Shown here: in pieces, positions 20,771 to 29,838 of the stretch
Position numbering within the stretch: the stretch's first letter is position 1
Layout: each line of letters opens with the position of its first letter
DNA from: Pollutimonas sp035515055
GTDB lineage: Bacteria > Pseudomonadota > Gammaproteobacteria > Burkholderiales > Burkholderiaceae_B
Reading direction: 5' to 3'
Assembly: GCA_035515055.1 (NCBI GenBank)
Contig: DATJBV010000078.1
Location: forward strand, 14,206 to 78,205
DNA: 64,000 nucleotides
Program-made: the position numbers and the translations under genes
The notes under the pieces: model-generated
Told to the model about the DNA's origin: nothing
Seen by the model: the letters and a program-made list of their open reading frames with translations, nothing else
The model's database searches: none

Positions 20771-21649
20771 ATGAACGTCTCCATTCTCAGTCTGCATAGC
20801 TACCCCGTCAAATCATGCGCCGGCATTGCGCACACTCAGGCCGGCCTGGGCGTAAGCGGGCTGAGTTTCGATCGCCAGTGGGTAGTGGTCGACGGCAACG
20901 GGCGATTCATGACCCAACGCACATGCGCCAAGCTGGCATTGATACAACCCAGCCTCAGCGACGGAGGCCTTACGTTGAATGCGCCGGAGATGCCGCCGCT
21001 GCATGTAGGCAGGCCGGAGATCGGCGTCACCAGCATAAAGGTTCCAGTACGCATCTTTAGTAGCGACACTCTCGGCGCAGACGAAGGCGACCTCGCCGCA
21101 CACTGGCTGGGCGCCTTCCTCGAAACGCCTTGCCGCCTGTTGCGCCTGCATCCTGATGCGGCTCGCACCGCAAGTCCCGCGCACGTCGACGCCTGGCGGG
21201 CCGCACACCGGGACTGGGTTCCCGGCTTTCCCGCGCGGCATGTCTTCGGCTTCGCCGACGGCTTTCCTTTTCTGGTAACGAATCAGGCATCCCTGGATGA
21301 ACTGAACGAGCAGTTGCGGGCCAAGGGGCAGCCGCCAGTGCCCATGAACCGATTCCGTCCGAATATTGTGCTTCAAGGTTTGCCGGCGTACGAAGAAGAT
21401 ATGCTGTTCGGCCTGCGCATCGGGCCGCTGCGGTTTGCATTCGTCAAGCCTTGCGGGCGCTGTCCAGTTCCCAATATTGACCAGGAAACAGCCATAACGG
21501 CGCTGGAGCCCGGCCTGACGCTGGCTGAGAACCGCCGCTTTGCGTCCGGCGTATTGTTCGGCGTGAACGCCGTCGTGGCCGGCGCGAGCCAGGAAGCGCA
21601 GCTTGCGGTGGGCGACAACGTCGAACCCTATCCGGCATCAGAAATATAA
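20771..21649 (+). CDS. MOSC-domain protein (YcbX/mARC-like)
   Basis: 292 aa from the ATG at 20771. An N-terminal MOSC_N beta barrel (LHSYPVKSCAGI...FDRQWVVVDGNGRF) is followed by a MOSC domain with the cofactor-cysteine region VKPCGRCPVPNID. These proteins bind molybdenum cofactor and reduce N-hydroxylated compounds; unlike E. coli YcbX there is no C-terminal 2Fe-2S ferredoxin domain, so it would need a separate electron donor. Its last 12 nt overlap the convergent dinB end. Confidence 0.85.
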   Translation: MNVSILSLHSYPVKSCAGIAHTQAGLGVSGLSFDRQWVVVDGNGRFMTQRTCAKLALIQPSLSDGGLTLNAPEMPPLHVGRPEIGVTSIKVPVRIFSSDTLGADEGDLAAHWLGAFLETPCRLLRLHPDAARTASPAHVDAWRAAHRDWVPGFPARHVFGFADGFPFLVTNQASLDELNEQLRAKGQPPVPMNRFRPNIVLQGLPAYEEDMLFGLRIGPLRFAFVKPCGRCPVPNIDQETAITALEPGLTLAENRRFASGVLFGVNAVVAGASQEAQLAVGDNVEPYPASEI

Positions 21650-22807
21650 AGGCAGCTGGGAGGGTTCGGCTACAACTTGTGCACCGGCTTGCGGGGCATC
21701 CGCCTGCGCCACCAGACTGCCCACCCGCACGCCAAGCAATCGTATGCGGTTGTCCATGGGGATACGCTTCAAGCATAGTCCGGCCGCCCGGTGTATGGCG
21801 GCCGCATCGGCCGTGTGGCTTGGCAGCGTCAGGTCGCGCGTCACCGTGCGAAAGTCGCTGAAGCGCAGCTTGATGCCTATGGTCTTGCCCACATAGCCCT
21901 TGCGGACAAGATCGCCCCCAACCCGTGCGCACAAATCCAGGAAAATACTGGACAAGGCCTGACGGTCTCGCACTACGTCGAGATCGCGTTCGAATGTGGT
22001 TTCGCGGCTGAACGACTTGGGTTCGGAATGCGTCACGACCGGCCTTCCATCGATTCCGCGAGCCGCATCCAGCAGCCACTGTGCGTATCCCAGGCCGAAG
22101 TGCGCTTGCAAGAGCTTAGGCGTGGCCAGTGCCAATTGGGCGATGCTTTCAATACCGATGGCCGCCAGCTTGGCGGTGGACTTTGGGCCTATGCCGTTGA
22201 TTTTGGAAACAGGCAATGGCCATATGCGCCGTTCGAGGTCGCCTGGGCCAATAACCGTCAGTCCGTTGGGCTTGTCCAGGTCGGACGCAATCTTGGAAAG
22301 CAGCTTGTTGGGTGAAATTCCGATCGAGCACGACAGTCCTGTCGCTTGGTGCACGGCATCCTTGATGCGCTGGCCGAGCGCCTGCGAGGTATCCGGCTGC
22401 CCGGTCAAGTCGATATAGATTTCGTCGATGCCCCGATCTTCGATGCGCGCAGCGATTTCGGCTACAGCCTCCTTGAATAGCCGAGAGTAGTGACGGTAAG
22501 CCGCGAAATCCACAGGCAGCAAGATGGCCTCAGGCGCCAACTGCGCCGCCTTCATCAAGCCCATAGCGGAAAATATGCCCAAGGCGCGGGCTTCGTACGT
22601 AGACGTAGTCGTTACGCCGCGACCGATATAGCCGCGCAACCGCGAAAAAAGCCGGGTGCCGTCGGGCAGGGTCTTGGGCTGCGTGTTATTTCCGCCGCCA
22701 ATGACGACGGGCAAGCCGCAAAGCTCCGGATAACGCAGCAGCTCGACCGATGCATAGAACGCATCCATATCAAGATGGGCGATACGGCGCTGAGCGGGAT
22801 GGTTCAT
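21638..22807 (-). CDS. dinB: DNA polymerase IV
   Basis: Y-family translesion polymerase, 389 aa from the ATG at 22807 (MNHPAQRRIAHLDMDAFYAS). Catalytic acidic residues are in HLDMDAFYASVE and in DEIYIDLTG. The helix-hairpin-helix KINGIGPKSTAKLAAIGIE and the little-finger region KLRFSDFRTVTRDLTLP follow. The frame is open well upstream of the ATG but the extra part is not family-like. Confidence 0.93.
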   Translation of the reverse strand: MNHPAQRRIAHLDMDAFYASVELLRYPELCGLPVVIGGGNNTQPKTLPDGTRLFSRLRGYIGRGVTTTSTYEARALGIFSAMGLMKAAQLAPEAILLPVDFAAYRHYSRLFKEAVAEIAARIEDRGIDEIYIDLTGQPDTSQALGQRIKDAVHQATGLSCSIGISPNKLLSKIASDLDKPNGLTVIGPGDLERRIWPLPVSKINGIGPKSTAKLAAIGIESIAQLALATPKLLQAHFGLGYAQWLLDAARGIDGRPVVTHSEPKSFSRETTFERDLDVVRDRQALSSIFLDLCARVGGDLVRKGYVGKTIGIKLRFSDFRTVTRDLTLPSHTADAAAIHRAAGLCLKRIPMDNRIRLLGVRVGSLVAQADAPQAGAQVVAEPSQLPLYF

Positions 22808-22973
22808 GACGTGGCAAGCTGTATGTATACACAGATATTTTACACGGGGACAGGTAAGGGACACGCCGTGGGCGCGGGGCAGGTCCCTTGGCCTTCTTGC
22901 CCCGTATTGGCTGGTTGAAGAAGAGGCGGCTTGCGCACGCCCCTTAGGCCGGCGCCTGACTTTGCGCTGGCAC

Positions 22974-23010
22974 TTGCGATCTGGCAAAGATCTATTTAAT
23001 ATACATCTTT
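22974..23010 (+). promoter_or_regulatory. Possible promoter/operator of the heavy-metal-associated protein gene
   Basis: A TTGCGA (22974-22979) and TAATAT (22997-23002) are 17 nt apart. An inverted repeat AAAGAT (22986-22991) / ATCTTT (23005-23010) straddles the -10 region, as in metal-responsive operators. Weak element scores; inference only. Confidence 0.3.
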
Positions 23011-23036
23011 ACTCCAATCACCAACAAGGAACAACG

Positions 23037-23291
23037 ATGCAAATAGGAATGCTCAAACTCACCGGTTTGCAGGGCGAAGCCTGCGCCACCAAGGTCGCCC
23101 AGGCCCTCAAGGCCGTCAATGGGGTAGACAATGTTGCCGTATCATTCAATGACAGCAAAGCCACGGTGTCGTTTAATGAAGACATCGTCTCCACGCAGCG
23201 CCTGCATGTCGCCGTCGAAGACGCGGGTTTTGCCGTCGCCAAACCAGTGCACGGTGAAGATGGCAACTGCTGCGGAGGTTGCGGCGGCTAA
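23037..23291 (+). CDS. Heavy-metal-associated (HMA) domain protein with altered metal site
   Basis: Small 84-aa protein with the beta-alpha-beta-beta-alpha-beta pattern of copper chaperones. Where CopZ-type proteins have GMxCxxC, this one reads GLQGEACATKV, so the first Cys is Gly and only one cysteine remains. The C-terminus carries NCCGGCGG, which could supply replacement ligands. Start ATG 23037 with AAGGAA upstream. Next gene tag follows in 15 nt, so co-transcription is likely. Metal and partner unknown. Confidence 0.75.
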   Translation: MQIGMLKLTGLQGEACATKVAQALKAVNGVDNVAVSFNDSKATVSFNEDIVSTQRLHVAVEDAGFAVAKPVHGEDGNCCGGCGG

Positions 23292-23306
23292 ATGGAGCTA
23301 TGAGCA

Positions 23307-23861
23307 ATGAAGCGATGCTATTGGTGTACCGAAGACCCTGATTACATCGCATACCACGACACAGAATGGGGCGTGCCCTCGCGCGACCCGCGGCACCTTT
23401 TCGAGATGCTCATTCTCGAAGGGTTTCAGGCCGGCCTGTCCTGGATCACCATTCTTAAAAAGCGCCCTCGGTTTCGCCAGGCGCTTTTTCATTTCGACCC
23501 GTCGCAATTGGCGTCCATGACCGACGACTACATCAATGACGTCCTAATGCAAGACGCGGGCATTGTACGTAACCGCCTCAAGCTTCGGGCGGCGCGCCAA
23601 AACGCCCAGGCCTGGCTCGCGCTCGACGATCCCGCCGACACCATCTGGTCGTTCGTGGGCGGCACGCCCAAGATCAATCATCACGCTGCGCATGACAATG
23701 TCCCCACCAGTTCCCCCGAAGCCGAGGCAATGAGCAAGACATTGAAAAAAGCAGGCTTCACGTTTGTCGGCCCTACCATTTGCTATTCGTATCTTCAGGC
23801 GGTGGGATGCATCATGGACCACACCGTCGACTGCCACCGGTACAACCAACTGGCCGACTGA
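23307..23861 (+). CDS. tag: DNA-3-methyladenine glycosylase I
   Basis: Base-excision repair enzyme that removes 3-methyladenine. The 184-aa protein begins MKRCYWCTEDPDYIAYHDTE. The zinc-snap ligands of the family are all present: Cys4, His17, His172 and Cys176 (DHTVDCHRY). The pocket-forming block LEGFQAGLSWITILKKR is conserved. Sits 15 nt after the HMA gene; not far from the OGT-type alkyltransferase, so two alkylation-repair genes lie within 3 kb. Confidence 0.95.
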   Translation: MKRCYWCTEDPDYIAYHDTEWGVPSRDPRHLFEMLILEGFQAGLSWITILKKRPRFRQALFHFDPSQLASMTDDYINDVLMQDAGIVRNRLKLRAARQNAQAWLALDDPADTIWSFVGGTPKINHHAAHDNVPTSSPEAEAMSKTLKKAGFTFVGPTICYSYLQAVGCIMDHTVDCHRYNQLAD

Positions 23862-24008
23862 TTCGAACACCAATCATCTCTCCAAGCAGAGGAAAGAAGC
23901 CCCTAAACCCCACGTTCAGGCTGCCGTAAACATCCTTGCTGCGAATACCCACATTTGCAATAAGGGTATTGCGTTGAAGCACCTCACTTGGAAGTATTGG
24001 AGAATAAT

Positions 24009-24374
24009 TTGAAAAAGACACAATCGTTGTTGGCTGCCGTTACCTTCAGCATGGCGCTGGTCGCACCATTCAGCGCCATGGCTGTCGGCGCAATCGCCGT
24101 GGACGACGAGGCAGGCTCCACCGACGCGGGCTATGCCCTGGTCAGTGGCTATGACAGCGAAAGCTCGGCCAAGGCCGCCGCATTGAAAGAATGCCGCGCC
24201 GCCGGCAACGAAAACTGCAAGATTGCGGTGTGGTTCAAGACGTGCGGCGCCTATGCCGCATCGTCAGAGCACTACGGCATCGGCTACGGCAACACAAAAC
24301 AAATCGCTGAATCGAAGGCTGTCGAAGAGTGTGGCGGTGGCTCGTGCAAGGTGGTCGTTTCCGACTGCGAATAA
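24009..24374 (+). CDS. Exported DUF4189-type protein
   Basis: 121 aa from a TTG at 24009, chosen because GGAG ends 6 nt upstream and a proper signal peptide then begins (MKKTQSLLAAVTFSMALVA, cleavage near SAMA-V). The mature part has AGYALVSGYDSESSAKAAAL, ECRAAGNENCKIAVWFKTCGAYA and a Cys-containing end, matching DUF4189, with four to six cysteines likely in disulfides. Function is unknown; family members are periplasmic or secreted. Two hairpins follow. Confidence 0.75.
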   Translation: MKKTQSLLAAVTFSMALVAPFSAMAVGAIAVDDEAGSTDAGYALVSGYDSESSAKAAALKECRAAGNENCKIAVWFKTCGAYAASSEHYGIGYGNTKQIAESKAVEECGGGSCKVVVSDCE

Positions 24375-24378
24375 CATG

Positions 24379-24423
24379 TATCACATATGCATGCGCCAGC
24401 TGTGCGCATGCATGTGTCACATA
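24379..24423 (+). repeat. Hairpin downstream of the DUF4189 gene
   Basis: TATCACATATGCATGCGC (from 24379) and the reverse-complementary arm ending at 24423 form a long imperfect stem rich in GCATGC. It is followed directly by a second GC-rich hairpin; together they may end transcription. Confidence 0.45.
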
Positions 24424-24426
24424 GAC

Positions 24427-24454
24427 GCCCCCGCCATGCGCGGGGGCAGTCATT
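24427..24454 (+). terminator. Putative terminator after the DUF4189 gene
   Basis: GCCCCCGC (24427-24434) pairs perfectly with GCGGGGGC (24440-24447) around a 5-nt loop, followed by AGTCATTT. The T-run is weak. Confidence 0.5.
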
Positions 24455-24624
24455 TGCGGCGTATAGCCGGCAATATGCGCGCTTCTCGCGGTTGCAATCT
24501 GCATCATTTTCCCATGCATAAGCCATTGATTGTTAGGCTACATTTCTGGGACGATGTACCCATCCATCCTCACAACTGGCGAACCAAAACGTGACACGGA
24601 GCCGCACTTTCCAAGGAAATCACC

Positions 24625-25398
24625 ATGGCAACAACTCTCCGCAAATTTGTCTGGTACGAACTTATGACCACCGACAGCCAGGCGGCGGCGGCTTTTTATG
24701 GAAAGGTAATAGGCTGGAGCGCCAAGGACGCCGGGTTGGCCGACCGCTCATATACCTTGCTTTCGATGGGACCCGCCATGGTGGGCGGGATGATGGATAT
24801 CTGCGAGGAGGCGCGGGCGGCGGGCGTAACGCCAAGCTGGTCCGGCTATATTGGCGTTGACGATGTCCAGGCGTATGTCGACCGTATCAAGACCCAGGGC
24901 GGCGCGCTGCATCATGGACCCGAAGACATACCGGATATAGGACGCTTCGCCGTCGTCAGCGACCCCGACGGCGCTGGATTTGTACTGTTCCAACCTGGCC
25001 GGGGCGAACCCGACTCGCCGCCGGCCTCCGACCGGCCGGGACACGTCGGCTGGCATGAACTGCACGCGGCCGATGGCGAACGCGCCTTTGACTTTTACTC
25101 CGGTCTATTCGGATGGACCAAGGATCAGGCCATGGATATGGGCGAATATGGAACATATCAACTGTTCGCTGCCGGCGGTACGCCCATAGGCGGCATGATG
25201 ACCAAGATGCCGGATACGCCCGCCGCCACCTGGATGTATTACTTCAATGTCGCCGCTGTCGACGACACCGTGGACCGTATCAGGCAAGCCGGCGGCCAGG
25301 TAGTAATGGGTCCGCATGAAGTGCCGGGTGAAAGCTGGATTATTCAGTGCGTCGACCCCCAGGGGGCACAGTTCGCCTGCGTTGCACCGAAGCGCTAG
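24625..25398 (+). CDS. Two-domain VOC-superfamily (glyoxalase/bleomycin resistance-like) protein
   Basis: 257 aa with two tandem vicinal-oxygen-chelate modules. The first starts RKFVWYELMTTDSQAAAAFYG, the second GHVGWHELHAADGERAFDFY, each with the family's beta-alpha-beta-beta-beta pattern. Good ribosome site (AAGGAAATCACC). Proteins of this class are numerous and mostly of unknown substrate. Its last 59 nt overlap the convergent alkyltransferase gene. Confidence 0.85.
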   Translation: MATTLRKFVWYELMTTDSQAAAAFYGKVIGWSAKDAGLADRSYTLLSMGPAMVGGMMDICEEARAAGVTPSWSGYIGVDDVQAYVDRIKTQGGALHHGPEDIPDIGRFAVVSDPDGAGFVLFQPGRGEPDSPPASDRPGHVGWHELHAADGERAFDFYSGLFGWTKDQAMDMGEYGTYQLFAAGGTPIGGMMTKMPDTPAATWMYYFNVAAVDDTVDRIRQAGGQVVMGPHEVPGESWIIQCVDPQGAQFACVAPKR

Positions 25399-26263
25399 GC
25401 GGATCACCGGCTTCCGTGTCCAGCAATTGGCGCTTGCGTTCCACTCCCCATCGGTAACCCGAAATGTCGCCGTCGCGCCTTAGCACGCGGTGGCACGGAA
25501 TCGCCACCGCGATCCGGTTGGCGGCACATGCGCCGGCAACCGCGCGCACCGCTTTGGGCATGCCTAGCCTGGAGGCAATATCAGTGTAGGTAACCGTGGT
25601 CCCGGGCGGTATTTCGCGCAATGCTTGCCACACGCGCTCTTGAAACGCCGTGCCTTGTACGTCCAGCGGCAAGTCCAATCCCAGGCACGGCGCCTCGACG
25701 AACCCCACGACCTGCGCGACCAACTGCTCGAACGCGGGGTCGCCGCCTATCAGCTCCGCCCTGGGAAATTGGTCTTGAAGTTGCCGCGCCAAAGCATCGG
25801 GATCATCTCCCAGCCATATGGCACAAATGCCGCGCACGCTTTGCCCGACCAGTATCGCGCCCAGCGAACATTGCCCGACGGCGAAACGGATGCGCACGTT
25901 CTGGCCGCCCGACCGAAATTCACGGGCGCGCATGCCCAGCACGCGCGATGCGGATTCGTAATAGCGGCTGTTGGAATTGAATCCGGCGTCGTAGATGGCT
26001 TGTGTGATCGTGTCCGCGGTAGTGAGGCCATCGCGCAAGCGTCGTGCGCGCCAGGCGTTGGCATAGGCTTTGGGAGTAAGCCCCGTCTCCGCCTTGAAAA
26101 CGCGGTGGAAATGATACGTGCTGATACCGGCGTGCGCCGCCAATTCCATCAAGGTGGGCGGGAACTCCGAGGATTCGATGCTGCGGCAGGCCTGTGCCAC
26201 GATGGTCGCGCGCTTGGTGTTCTGGACGGTTCTCATGGCGAATTTGCATGAAGTGGAAAACAT
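25340..26263 (-). CDS. AraC-domain / methylated-DNA-protein cysteine methyltransferase fusion (Ada-like without N-terminal zinc domain)
   Basis: 307 aa. Residues about 20-115 are an AraC-type DNA-binding domain (ELAAHAGISTYHFHRVFKAE and AYDAGF-like AIYDAGFNSNSRYYESA). Residues about 125-285 are an O6-alkylguanine transferase with the acceptor cysteine in IPCHRVLR and the NRIAVA block. The N-terminal Ada domain that repairs phosphotriesters and acts as the activation switch is absent, so the regulatory part may be vestigial or triggered differently. An extra C-terminal stretch (about 20 residues) overlaps the VOC gene. The start could also be the ATG at 26237. Confidence 0.85.
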   Translation of the reverse strand: MFSTSCKFAMRTVQNTKRATIVAQACRSIESSEFPPTLMELAAHAGISTYHFHRVFKAETGLTPKAYANAWRARRLRDGLTTADTITQAIYDAGFNSNSRYYESASRVLGMRAREFRSGGQNVRIRFAVGQCSLGAILVGQSVRGICAIWLGDDPDALARQLQDQFPRAELIGGDPAFEQLVAQVVGFVEAPCLGLDLPLDVQGTAFQERVWQALREIPPGTTVTYTDIASRLGMPKAVRAVAGACAANRIAVAIPCHRVLRRDGDISGYRWGVERKRQLLDTEAGDPPSASVQRRRTVPPGGRRTE

Positions 26264-26309
26264 GCCCCCACTATAGTCGCGGCCCGGTGGCCGAAAAATA
26301 CGTTTCTTG

Positions 26310-27371
26310 CTACTTCATCGCGGTGGCGATGCGCAGCACTTCCTGCGCAGCCTTGGCCACACCCTGCGCCGATAAGTCGTCTGTGGCAATACTTTGCCGC
26401 TGTGTCCATGCCAGGAAATTGCGGGCCTGCGACCGCTCATAATGCGGATCGTAGTGCAATGCCATCAGTTCGGCAAAGAGCGGCGGCAAATTCCGCTCCA
26501 GCGCCCACTGCTGCCAACGCTCCACCGCCTGGGCGCCATGCAATTGCCTCAGCATGCCCAACTGCGACGCCAGCCCGGAAGCGTCGTCTCCAAGGTAGGC
26601 GTAATCGTCCAAAAGAAACGCCAGCCTGGCCTGCGCCGTTGCCCTCAGCTCGATGCACGGCGCGGCGCGCAGTTTTCCCAGCAACGGCAACGGCACCGAC
26701 AACCGCCCAATGCGGGCACTTTCGCCTTCAACAAAAAGCGGCCGCGTCAGGTCGACAGATTCAAGCATGGAACCGATCAGCGTTTCAAATCGTTTTTGGG
26801 ATGGCTGCGGCACACCCGGCAAGCCGCCCAGCAACGAGCCCTTATGGCTGGCGCAAGCCTCGAGATCGAGCACTTGCTCTCCCTGCGCGGCAAGCGCATG
26901 CAGAATCCGCGTCTTGGCACTGCCCGTCGCCCCGCAGATGACACGCAAATCCAATTGAGGCGAAAGGATGTCGATCAGTTCAAGCACATGATGGCGGTAC
27001 GCTTTGTATCCGCCAGCCAACTGCTGGGCGTCCCATCCCACCAGACGCAACCAGGTCACCATGGAACTGCTGCGCAGGCCGCCACGCCAGCAATAGACGA
27101 GCGGTTTCCAATCGGCGGGACGCGTCGAGAACAGGCCGCCCAGATGCCGGGCCAGATTGGCCGCCACCATGGCGCCACCCACCCGCCGGGCTTCGAAGGC
27201 GCCGATTTGCTTGTACAGGGTCCCAACTATCCGGCGCTCCTCATCGTCGAGCACGGGACAGTTGATGGCGCCGGGGATATGATCGAGCGCAAACTCCGCT
27301 GGCGAGCGAGCGTCGATAATCGTGTCGAAGGCGTGCAAGTCCGAAGCGCGTACCGCTGGACGACGTGTCAT
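26310..27371 (-). CDS. selU: tRNA 2-selenouridine synthase
   Basis: Converts 2-thiouridine to 2-selenouridine at the tRNA wobble position using selenophosphate. 353 aa from the ATG at 27371. The rhodanese domain has its cysteine at Cys94 (LVYCWRGGLRSS; E. coli Cys97). The P-loop domain has ICGATGSAKTRILHALA and the block DLEACASHKGSLLGGLPG. Head to head with selD, the selenophosphate synthase that supplies its substrate, with only 10 nt between start codons. Also known as MnmH/YbbB. Confidence 0.94.
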   Translation of the reverse strand: MTRRPAVRASDLHAFDTIIDARSPAEFALDHIPGAINCPVLDDEERRIVGTLYKQIGAFEARRVGGAMVAANLARHLGGLFSTRPADWKPLVYCWRGGLRSSSMVTWLRLVGWDAQQLAGGYKAYRHHVLELIDILSPQLDLRVICGATGSAKTRILHALAAQGEQVLDLEACASHKGSLLGGLPGVPQPSQKRFETLIGSMLESVDLTRPLFVEGESARIGRLSVPLPLLGKLRAAPCIELRATAQARLAFLLDDYAYLGDDASGLASQLGMLRQLHGAQAVERWQQWALERNLPPLFAELMALHYDPHYERSQARNFLAWTQRQSIATDDLSAQGVAKAAQEVLRIATAMK

Positions 27372-27381
27372 ACTTATCCTG

Positions 27382-28431
27382 ATGAAATCTATTGCACTCA
27401 CACAATTTTCACACGGCGGAGGCTGCGGTTGCAAAATCGCCCCCGGCTTGTTATCCCGAATTTTGGCACAAGCGCCAGCGGGCATCATCCCGCCCGAGCT
27501 CCTGGTCGGCACCGAATCCAGCGACGACGCCGCCGTCTACCGGCTTAACGACAGCCAGGCGCTGGTCGCGACAACTGACTTTTTTACGCCCATCGTCGAC
27601 GACCCTTACGATTTCGGCCGTATCGCCGCCACCAACGCACTTTCCGACATTTATGCCATGGGCGGTACGCCCATCATGGCCCTGGCCTTGGTCGGCATGC
27701 CTATCGCAAAATTGCCGCCAGAGATCATCGGCCGTGTGTTGGAAGGGGGAGCCAGCGTTTGCCGCGAGGCGGGCATTCCCATTGCTGGCGGCCATAGCAT
27801 CGACGTGCTGGAACCGATCTACGGCCTGGTCGGTCTCGGGCTGGTGCATCCCGACCGCGTGCGCAAGAACACCGATGCGCAGCCGGACGACGTGCTGATT
27901 CTTGGAAAACCGCTGGGTGTGGGCATACTGTCGGCCGCCTTGAAAAAAGGCTTGCTCGACCACGCCGGCTATACGGAAATGCTACGCCACACCACCAAGC
28001 TGAATCGGGTCGGCATCGCCCTCGCGGGAATGAATGGCGTACATGCCATGACCGATGTCACCGGATTCGGGCTTGCCGGCCATCTACTGGAAGTTTGCCG
28101 TGGCTCGCGCCTGGCCGCGCACGTGCGCATGGCCGATGTACCCCTCATTGCCAGCGCCATGGGCTTCGCCAAGCAGAACATCGTCACCGGCGCCTCGGCG
28201 CGGAACTGGGACAGTTATGGCGATCAGGTTGGCCTTTCACCGAATGTCGCGCCTTGGCAGCAAGCCTTGATATCCGATCCGCAGACCAGCGGCGGCCTGC
28301 TGGTAAGCTGCCGTCCGGATGCGGCTGCCGCCGTACTCGACGCCTTTCGGGCAGAAGGCTTCGAGCAAGCGGCGGCCATAGGCCAGTTCCACGAAACCTC
28401 TTCTTCACGCGTGATGCTGGACTTTTGCTAG
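27382..28431 (+). CDS. selD: Selenide, water dikinase (selenophosphate synthase)
   Basis: Makes selenophosphate from selenide and ATP. 349 aa from the ATG at 27382. The catalytic residues are Cys15 and Lys18 in SHGGGCGCK, aligned to Cys17/Lys20 of E. coli, so this is the cysteine form. The ATP/Mg blocks TTDFFTPIVDDPYDFGRIA and AGGHSID are present. No Shine-Dalgarno sequence precedes the ATG. With selU alongside and no selA/selB in the window, tRNA selenation is the clear use here. Confidence 0.95.
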   Translation: MKSIALTQFSHGGGCGCKIAPGLLSRILAQAPAGIIPPELLVGTESSDDAAVYRLNDSQALVATTDFFTPIVDDPYDFGRIAATNALSDIYAMGGTPIMALALVGMPIAKLPPEIIGRVLEGGASVCREAGIPIAGGHSIDVLEPIYGLVGLGLVHPDRVRKNTDAQPDDVLILGKPLGVGILSAALKKGLLDHAGYTEMLRHTTKLNRVGIALAGMNGVHAMTDVTGFGLAGHLLEVCRGSRLAAHVRMADVPLIASAMGFAKQNIVTGASARNWDSYGDQVGLSPNVAPWQQALISDPQTSGGLLVSCRPDAAAAVLDAFRAEGFEQAAAIGQFHETSSSRVMLDFC

Positions 28432-28485
28432 TGTCCTCTGCCTCGCGGCCCCGTGGCGCGGAACTGCCCGGCGAGGGGCCCCTGT

Positions 28486-29838
28486 CTACCAGTCCGCCAG
28501 CCGTCCACTTTGCGCCTGCTTGCTGAATTGATCGCACAGGTTTAGGGTTTTTTGATCGTCGACGATGGACAACAAGCAACGCCCAGTTGAAAAAACTTGT
28601 GCGGCTATAAGTTTGTGCCGCTCGGCCAGATAGCCCTCGATGGGCAATAGCGCCGGCATGAAGCCCACCTCTTCATGGGCTTCCCGCATGACTTTCTCGA
28701 CTTGCTTGGCGTCGCCTTCCCGGTCGACCACCTTGTAGAGTTGATTGAAGGTCCAGGCCGTGCGAGGTTTGCTTTCGAAGCTGTTGATCAGATACTCCGC
28801 CGCCTTCTCTCCGTTGCCCGCCATGGCATGGGCGACGGCCAACTTGTTGCTTACGGCCACGTTACCAATCAATGACACGGGCATGGGCCTGCGCTCCAGC
28901 TTGGCCAAGCCACGTTTCAATGCTGGAAGATTGCGCGACACCAGTTCATTCATGCCGAAAATATAGTCAACGGCCGGAAAATTGGGTACGCCAGGGTTGA
29001 CCCTGCGCCGCCGCTCTTCGGGCTTCAAGCTTTTGGCGCCAACGGCTATTGCCTTGAGGCGCTGGTCCCTGTCCTGATACACGCTTGCGCCCACGCCAGT
29101 AAGCTGCTTGCTGCAGGCCTTCAAGTCCCACGCAATTGTCTTGGCTGTCGTTTTAATGCACTCGCCCGTTGGCTTGGGCTTGGCTGCATTGATTTGCGCG
29201 CCGTATTCGGACAACTTGCGCACGGCCATTTTCAGTCCGTCAATCGAATATCCAGCTTTCGCCAGGAGGTTCATGGCGAAGATGTCCGCGTCGATCTCCT
29301 GTCCTACATTCCACTGGTGGTAAATCAGCCCTTTGGCAGCATCGTCCACATACTCGCCCAGCATCATGGTGTATCCGCCTTGACCCATCGCAAAGCCGCC
29401 CACCTTGGCCATGTACAACGAGGCGTCCTGGACATACCCCTTGATGTTGTCCCCGCCATAGGCATGGCTCAGTTCATGAGCAAGGATCGCAGCGACTTCA
29501 TCTTCTGAGTCGGCCTGCGCAATCAGGCCGGCGGATACGACAATCGTCTTGTGCGACAACGAATAGGCTTCGTAGCCGCCAAACGAATCCACCAAGACGG
29601 CACACTTGCACGGTTCTCCATGGGCATCTTCGAGACGTATCCGGATGCGCTCAACATACGCGATCAACTCGCCATCGTGAACCGCGGTCCTGTCCATCTG
29701 GTGCAGCTGGCGCGTGTCAATGATGTTGACGGGGTTGACGTAGCCCGCCATCTGTTTACCGCCGCCTGTGCCGCCTATGCCAGCGCACCCGCCAAGCATC
29801 AGCAGGCTCGACATCGCCAGAGCGTGGAACAGTTTCAT
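28486..29838 (-). CDS. M48-family metalloprotease lipoprotein
   Basis: 450 aa from the ATG at 29838. A lipoprotein signal peptide ends in LGGC (Cys18). The zinc motif is HELSH at residues 121-125 and a downstream EIDADIFAMN supplies the third ligand, as in M48 peptidases. The C-terminal half is helical and may hold tetratricopeptide-like repeats. It is the last gene of a three-gene operon: its ATG overlaps the stop of the upstream small gene (ATGA). Envelope-localised protein turnover is likely; the target is unknown. Confidence 0.85.
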   Translation of the reverse strand: MKLFHALAMSSLLMLGGCAGIGGTGGGKQMAGYVNPVNIIDTRQLHQMDRTAVHDGELIAYVERIRIRLEDAHGEPCKCAVLVDSFGGYEAYSLSHKTIVVSAGLIAQADSEDEVAAILAHELSHAYGGDNIKGYVQDASLYMAKVGGFAMGQGGYTMMLGEYVDDAAKGLIYHQWNVGQEIDADIFAMNLLAKAGYSIDGLKMAVRKLSEYGAQINAAKPKPTGECIKTTAKTIAWDLKACSKQLTGVGASVYQDRDQRLKAIAVGAKSLKPEERRRRVNPGVPNFPAVDYIFGMNELVSRNLPALKRGLAKLERRPMPVSLIGNVAVSNKLAVAHAMAGNGEKAAEYLINSFESKPRTAWTFNQLYKVVDREGDAKQVEKVMREAHEEVGFMPALLPIEGYLAERHKLIAAQVFSTGRCLLSIVDDQKTLNLCDQFSKQAQSGRLADW

